The notes below the pieces were generated by a model. It ran no database searches and was not told the origin of the DNA. It worked only from the letters and a program-made list of their open reading frames with translations. A stretch of DNA of 37,971 nucleotides from an uncultured Bacillota bacterium (GTDB lineage Bacteria > Bacillota_I > Bacilli_A > RF39 > UBA660). Where the stretch lies: contig CAMODW010000009.1 of the NCBI GenBank assembly GCA_946611635.1, positions 1 to 37,971 on the forward strand. The letters run 5' to 3'. A program made the position numbers and the translations under genes. Shown piece by piece: positions 33,378 to 37,971 of the stretch (its first letter is position 1; every line of letters starts with the position of its first letter).

Positions 33378-35910
33378 ATAATTTAAAATCATTAATAAAA
33401 TCATCTATTGTAAGTTCTTTTGGCTCTTCAGTATTATCTTCAACTTTTTCTTCATTCGAATTATCAGATGTTTTTTCTTTTGTTTCAAGTTTCTTTTCTA
33501 TTAATGTTGTCGCAACAAATACATCTTCTAGACCCTGTTTAGTAATAGTTGAACCGGTTGACTGTAAGTCCATTATCGGAATATCAGCAGCTTTTATTCC
33601 TTTGATTACTCCATCTATTTTTAATCCTATAATATTTTTTGGATCTAAAGCAAATGACTTAAAGATTGAATATGGTTTAGATTTTATTTTTTTAATTAGT
33701 GTTGATCCTTTTAAAGCACGGGAAGCTTTTTCTAAATCAGCTATTTTTATTCTTTTGGCTGTATTTTTATCAGTTATAATTCCTATATATTCTTTGCCTG
33801 TTTCAACAGATAATCCAGAAACAACTTCGTCTTCTCTTAGTTTTATTCCTTTTACACCTGCTGCTTTTGATGAGACAATTGTAATTTCTTCAGAATCAAA
33901 ATATAAGTAATAACCGTTTTTGGTTATAAACAAAGTATTACCATAATCTATGAAGGCTGATACTACTTCGTCATTTTCTTTTAGTTTCATAGCGTTAATA
34001 GGTTTACTATAACGACTTACTATCAATTCTTTAATATTTATTCTTTTAGTTGTACCTTCTTTGGTTACTAGGGTAATAACACTATTTAGATCATCTATTA
34101 GGATATTACCAATTATACTTTCTTCTGGTGCTAAAGGAATTATATTACTTATATGTTTTCCTAATTCTTTCCATTTTGTTTCTTGTATTTCATGGATAGG
34201 AACATATAAATAATGTCCTAAATTAGTAAATAATAATAGTGTGTCTTTTGATGTAGTACTATATAAACCTGTTATATAGTCTCCTGGTTTAAGAGTTGTT
34301 GGTTCTGATGAAGCACTTGTATACGATTTTAAAGGTATCTTTTTTACATAGCCATCATTTGTTACTACTACAACTACATTTTCCTTAGGAATCATTTCCA
34401 TAGCATCTATTTTTATTTCCGTTATCTCGTCTTTAATCTCTGTACGACGAGGTGTTGCGTATTCTTTTTTTATCTCTTGAAGAGATTTCTTAATTTGATT
34501 TTTTAATACTTCTTCATCATTTAAGATAGAATTTAAGAATTCTATCATTTTATTTAGATTTTCTTTTTCTTCAATTAGAGCTGTTACATCTGTGTTTGAT
34601 AATCTGTATAATCGCATTGTAACGATAGCATTAGCTTGTTCGTAAGTAAAATCAAAAGCTTTACATAAGTTATTAATTGAATCTTCTTTACTTTTAGATG
34701 CTCTTATTATTCTAATAACTTCATCTATTACATCTACAGCTTTTAATAGTCCTTCTACGATATGCAATCTCTCTTTAGCTTTTTTTAAATCAAAAGCTGT
34801 ACGTCTTAATATTACTTCTTTTTGATGAGCTATAAAAGCATCTAGTATTTCTAGTATTCCTACTTGTTTTGGTCTTCTATTTACTATGGCAACCATATTA
34901 AAATTATAGTTTACTTGTAACTCAGTATTTTTAAACAAATAATTTAGGATTAATTCTGCATTAGCTCCTTTTTTTAGTTCTATTACTAAGCGTGCCATAT
35001 GTTCTTTATCTGATTCATCTATTACATCTACAATACCATCAACTTTTTTATCAATTTTTATATCTTCTATTTTTTTTCTTAAGTTTTCTTTTAGAACATC
35101 ATATGGTATTTCATGGACAATTATTTGATATTTACCTTTTTCTTCGACGATTTCTGTCTTAGCTTTTACAACTACTTTTCCACGACCTGTAGTGTAAGCA
35201 TTAATAAGGCCTTCTTTTCCTTCAACTACTCCACCTGTTGGAAAGTCTGGCCCTTTTACTATTGATAAAATTGTATCAAGGCGAGAATTTGGATTAGTAA
35301 GGCGGTGTATTGTTGCATCTATTACTTCTCCTAAATTATGAGGAGGAATATTAGTTGCATATCCAGCGCTAATACCTGTTGAACCATTTACTAAAAGATT
35401 GGGAAAATTAGCTGGTAATACAGTTGGTTCTAAATCTTCATCTGTATAATTAAGCATCATTTCTACGGTATCACGATTAATATCTCTTAGCATTACTTCA
35501 GCAAGTTTTGTTAATCTTGCTTCTGTATAACGATAAGCAGCAGGGCCATCTCCATCTATAGATCCGTTGTTACCATGAACATCTATAAACGTCTCTCTCA
35601 TTTTCCAAGCTTGTGACATATATATCATAGCTCCATATATTGAAGAGTCGCCATGAGGGTGATATTTTCCCATTATATCTCCAACAGATTTACCACACTT
35701 TCTATATGGTTTATCATAGGTATTTCTATCTTCCCACATCGTCCAAAGAATTCTTCTTTGAACTGGTTTTAAGCCATCTCTTACATCGGGAAGAGCTCTA
35801 TCTTGAATGATAGATTTGGAATATCTTCCAAATCTATCTCCCATAATATCTTCTAAAGTATAATCATATATTTTTTCTATGATGTTTTTTTCATCTTTCT
35901 TTTTTGCCAT
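33376..35910 (-). CDS. parC: DNA topoisomerase IV subunit A
   Basis: An 844-residue subunit that breaks and rejoins DNA to unlink daughter chromosomes. The N-terminal breakage domain has RALPDVRDGLKPVQRRILW (38-56), HPHGDSSIYGAM (84-95), GNNGSIDGDGPAAYRYTEAR with catalytic Tyr128, and the Ile wedge region. The C-terminal part is a beta-propeller of about 500-800, then an acidic tail. GNNGSIDGD and the parE partner mark it as ParC not GyrA. Position 93 is Gly where ParC has Glu/Asp. ATG 35910 follows AGAGGTGA; that site also holds the parE stop, five bases before the start. A longer GTG start at 35919 is rejected. Confidence 0.95.
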   Translation of the reverse strand: MAKKKDEKNIIEKIYDYTLEDIMGDRFGRYSKSIIQDRALPDVRDGLKPVQRRILWTMWEDRNTYDKPYRKCGKSVGDIMGKYHPHGDSSIYGAMIYMSQAWKMRETFIDVHGNNGSIDGDGPAAYRYTEARLTKLAEVMLRDINRDTVEMMLNYTDEDLEPTVLPANFPNLLVNGSTGISAGYATNIPPHNLGEVIDATIHRLTNPNSRLDTILSIVKGPDFPTGGVVEGKEGLINAYTTGRGKVVVKAKTEIVEEKGKYQIIVHEIPYDVLKENLRKKIEDIKIDKKVDGIVDVIDESDKEHMARLVIELKKGANAELILNYLFKNTELQVNYNFNMVAIVNRRPKQVGILEILDAFIAHQKEVILRRTAFDLKKAKERLHIVEGLLKAVDVIDEVIRIIRASKSKEDSINNLCKAFDFTYEQANAIVTMRLYRLSNTDVTALIEEKENLNKMIEFLNSILNDEEVLKNQIKKSLQEIKKEYATPRRTEIKDEITEIKIDAMEMIPKENVVVVVTNDGYVKKIPLKSYTSASSEPTTLKPGDYITGLYSTTSKDTLLLFTNLGHYLYVPIHEIQETKWKELGKHISNIIPLAPEESIIGNILIDDLNSVITLVTKEGTTKRINIKELIVSRYSKPINAMKLKENDEVVSAFIDYGNTLFITKNGYYLYFDSEEITIVSSKAAGVKGIKLREDEVVSGLSVETGKEYIGIITDKNTAKRIKIADLEKASRALKGSTLIKKIKSKPYSIFKSFALDPKNIIGLKIDGVIKGIKAADIPIMDLQSTGSTITKQGLEDVFVATTLIEKKLETKEKTSDNSNEEKVEDNTEEPKELTIDDFINDFKL

Positions 35911-35915
35911 TATGA

Positions 35916-37826
35916 TCACCTCTTAAATTTGTCTTCGAAAGTAAAATCAACATTTTCATTTATCCATTCTTTTCTAGGCTCTACTTTATCACCCATTAGA
36001 ACAGATACTCTTTTTTCGGCTAAAGCGGCATCGGTAATTGATACTTTTATTAGACTGCGATGTTCTTTAGACATAGTCGTATCATATAATTCGTCAGCAT
36101 TCATTTCGCCTAATCCCTTGAATCTTTGTAATTTATAAGAATTAGGTTTTAGTGTCTTTTTTCTTTCTTCTAATTCTTCATCTGTTGCAACATATTCTTT
36201 ATATTTACCAAAATCTAAAGCGTATAATGGAGGATTAGCAATATATAGCATACCTTCTTCAATTAGAGGTCTCATAAATCTATAGAAGAAAGTTAATAAC
36301 AAGATTTGAATATGGGCTCCATCGTCGTCAGCATCTGTCATTATTATTATTTTACCATAATTGGAATCGGAAGCATCAAAGCTATCACCAATTCCAGCAC
36401 CTATTGCATATGTTAAAGTATTAAGCTCTTCGTTAGCATGAATCTCTGTTTCTGAAGCTTTTTCACAATTTAATACTTTACCTCTCAATGGTAATATTGC
36501 TTGTGTTTCTCTATCTCTACCTGTTTTAGCAGAGCCACCAGCTGAATCTCCTTCGACTAAGAACAATTCATTTTTAGAGGCGTCTTTTCCAGTTGCTTTA
36601 GCTAGTTTCCCAGAGAGAATTTTATCTTTTTTTTCTTTTCCTTTTCCATTTTTTACGGCATCTCTTGCTTTACGAGCAGCTTCTCTAGCTTCTTTAGAGG
36701 TTTTGGCTTTATCCATAATTCTTAAAGCTAATTCTCTGTTTTCTTCTAAAAAGAATTTCATATTTTCATAAGTTATTTGTTCGGTAACCGTCTTGGCTTC
36801 AGGGGTTCCGAGTTTACCTTTGGTTTGTCCTTCAAATTGTAATAGTTTTTCAGGAATTTTCAAACTAATTACAGCTGTTAAACCTTCTCTAACGTCACTA
36901 CCATCGAAAGTAGTGTTTTTTAAAATGTTATTTGCTTTAGCGTATTCGTTAAAAGCTTTGGTAATTCCGGTTTTGAAACCTGTTTCGTGTGAACCACCAT
37001 CGCCTGTTTTTACATTATTAACAAAGGATAGAATGTTTTCTTGATAATCATTGCGATATTGTAAAGCTATATCTACTTCTATTCCTTGTTTAATACCGGT
37101 AAAATTTAACACTTTAGGAGTTAAAACACTTTTTCCATCATTAATATATTCAACAAAAGAAGTTAATCCATCATCATAGTGATATTTAACACTTTTATTA
37201 TCTTCTACATCTTCTACTTCTATTGTTAATCCATTAATTAAAAAAGCACTCTCCTGCATTCTTTCTGTAATAGTTGTGTAAGAAAATGCTATTGAGCTAA
37301 ATATTTCAGGATCAGGATAAAATGTTACAGTAGTTCCTGTTCTATTGGTGGTTCCTATTTTTTTAAGTTTCTCTTTTACTTTTCCACCATTTTCAAATTT
37401 TATTTCATTTATTTCACCATTATTATAAATAGTTACAGTCATCCATTTTGATAAGGCGTTTACTACAGATGCACCCACTCCATGCAAGCCACCTGAGACT
37501 TTATATCCGTCGTTATCAAATTTTCCACCAGCATGAAGAATGGTATATATTACTTCTGGTGTAGATTTTCCACTTTTATGTTTGCCAGTTGGTACTCCTC
37601 TTCCATGGTCTTCTACAGAAATTGAGCCATCTTTATTCATAGTTATTTTAATATAATCTCCAAAACCATTTATAGCTTCGTCAATTGCGTTATCTACTAT
37701 TTCCCAAATCAAATGATGAAGTCCTCTTTTATCAGTAGAACCTATATACATACCTGGTCTTTTTCTAACTGCTTCTAAGCCTTCTAATATTTTTATTGAA
37801 TCTGCATCATATTTATTTGTACTCAT
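35916..37826 (-). CDS. parE: DNA topoisomerase IV subunit B
   Basis: A 636-residue ATPase subunit. The GHKL domain has EIVDNAIDEA, DHGRGVP and GGLHGVGASVVNALS; the transducer has the ATP-contacting QTKGKLGTPEAK; the TOPRIM region has EGDSAGGSAKTGRDR and DADDDGAHIQ. HIQ after DDDGA favours ParE over GyrB (HIR). I chose ATG 37826 (MSTNKYDAD), with GGTGA upstream, because a TATTAT -10 places the RNA start near 37836, which rules out longer starts at 37838 and 37883. The stop lies in the parC ribosome site, so the two are coupled. Confidence 0.95.
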   Translation of the reverse strand: MSTNKYDADSIKILEGLEAVRKRPGMYIGSTDKRGLHHLIWEIVDNAIDEAINGFGDYIKITMNKDGSISVEDHGRGVPTGKHKSGKSTPEVIYTILHAGGKFDNDGYKVSGGLHGVGASVVNALSKWMTVTIYNNGEINEIKFENGGKVKEKLKKIGTTNRTGTTVTFYPDPEIFSSIAFSYTTITERMQESAFLINGLTIEVEDVEDNKSVKYHYDDGLTSFVEYINDGKSVLTPKVLNFTGIKQGIEVDIALQYRNDYQENILSFVNNVKTGDGGSHETGFKTGITKAFNEYAKANNILKNTTFDGSDVREGLTAVISLKIPEKLLQFEGQTKGKLGTPEAKTVTEQITYENMKFFLEENRELALRIMDKAKTSKEAREAARKARDAVKNGKGKEKKDKILSGKLAKATGKDASKNELFLVEGDSAGGSAKTGRDRETQAILPLRGKVLNCEKASETEIHANEELNTLTYAIGAGIGDSFDASDSNYGKIIIMTDADDDGAHIQILLLTFFYRFMRPLIEEGMLYIANPPLYALDFGKYKEYVATDEELEERKKTLKPNSYKLQRFKGLGEMNADELYDTTMSKEHRSLIKVSITDAALAEKRVSVLMGDKVEPRKEWINENVDFTFEDKFKR

Positions 37827-37842
37827 TTTTTTCACCATAGCT

Positions 37843-37851
37843 ATAATAACA
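37843..37851 (-). promoter_or_regulatory. Extended -10 promoter of parE-parC
   Basis: TGTTATTAT on the minus strand is an extended -10; no convincing -35 is seen. The leader to ATG 37826 is only about ten bases, as at lexA. Confidence 0.45.
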
Positions 37852-37905
37852 TAAATTATTTTGTTTAAAAAGTCTTTTGACACTTTTTTGAACTATTTTA
37901 CTTTG

Positions 37906-37936
37906 AAAAAACTACACATAATGTGTAGTTTTTTTT
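37906..37936. terminator. Bidirectional-type hairpin terminator upstream of parE
   Basis: ACTACACA and TGTGTAGT pair around a 3-base loop, with A and T runs on both sides. On the minus strand it ends the partial gene at the right edge. Confidence 0.88.
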
Positions 37937-37971
37937 AGTTATTACCTTCGTCTTCTAGTTCTGCACCAGCT
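37935..37971 (-). CDS. C-terminal end of an unidentified gene
   Basis: In the frame ending with TAA at 37935-37937 the last residues are AGAELEDEGNN, an acidic tail, and a terminator follows at once. Only 11 codons are visible, so the gene cannot be named, and the frame is inferred only from the stop and terminator. Confidence 0.4.
   Translation of the reverse strand, partial: AGAELEDEGNN

Noticed and set aside
33602-33910. Plus-strand open frames opposite parC, parE, pilins and others
   Set aside because: They lie antisense to strongly supported genes and lack ribosome sites or recognisable motifs.
1-37971. Mycoplasma genetic code (TGA as Trp) suggested by AT-richness
   Set aside because: nfo, yfhO and parE end with TGA at sensible positions, and Trp codons in conserved motifs are TGG.

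Overview
This 38 kb window is AT-rich chromosomal DNA from a low-GC Gram-positive bacterium with a cell wall. It most resembles uncultured Bacilli of the RF39/Erysipelotrichales/Mollicutes-sister type; this placement is inference from gene content and composition, with no database search. Supporting signs are the gene pairs yneF-tkt near lexA and lspA-rluD (both Bacillus-like), an mraZ-rsmH-ftsL-PBP cluster, strong AGGAGGTG-type ribosome sites, and dense packing. TGA is a normal stop (nfo, yfhO and parE end in TGA) and Trp is TGG, so the mycoplasma code does not apply. No tRNA, rRNA, IS element, prophage or CRISPR array was seen. No gap between genes exceeds 300 bases.

Layout. 1-6.1 kb (minus): a cut-off polytopic membrane protein, yneF, transketolase, a 555-residue orphan and a diacylglycerol-type glycosyltransferase. 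6.2-6.8 kb (plus): lexA with a palindromic operator candidate. 6.9-11.2 kb (minus): rhomboid protease, RluD-type pseudouridine synthase, lspA, an ADP-ribosylglycohydrolase, a small phosphodiesterase and a 70-residue protein resembling the RNA polymerase alpha C-terminal domain. 11.3-16.6 kb (minus): a possible envelope export module made of a tailed membrane protein, a fused ABC ATPase/permease and an anchored extracellular protein. 16.8-18.3 kb (plus): HAD phosphatase and methionine aminopeptidase. 18.3-22.1 kb (minus): mraZ-rsmH-ftsL-PBP with three MraZ boxes. 22.25-25.8 kb (minus): alpha/beta hydrolase, an unusual membrane-anchored MurF, and Ddl. 25.9-26.9 kb (minus): rpmG-efp behind a promoter and an attenuator-like leader. 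26.9-31.8 kb (minus): nfo, yfhO and a GT39-like enzyme, joined by ATGA overlaps. 31.8-33.3 kb (minus): two tandem type IV pilin-like genes. 33.4-37.8 kb (minus): parE-parC. A few codons of another gene lie at the right edge.

Themes. Peptidoglycan and division genes are split between a short dcw cluster and a neighbouring murF-ddl operon; Ddl makes the dipeptide that MurF adds. Envelope glycosylation genes recur (glycosyltransferase at 4.9 kb, yfhO, GT39-like). Many genes end inside their own terminators, and several terminators run directly into promoter-like -10 sequences. The observations most worth checking are the rpmG-efp leader, the MurF with a membrane N-terminus, the free-standing alpha-CTD-like protein, the lexA control region with its Cys-Gly cleavage site, and the paired pilins.
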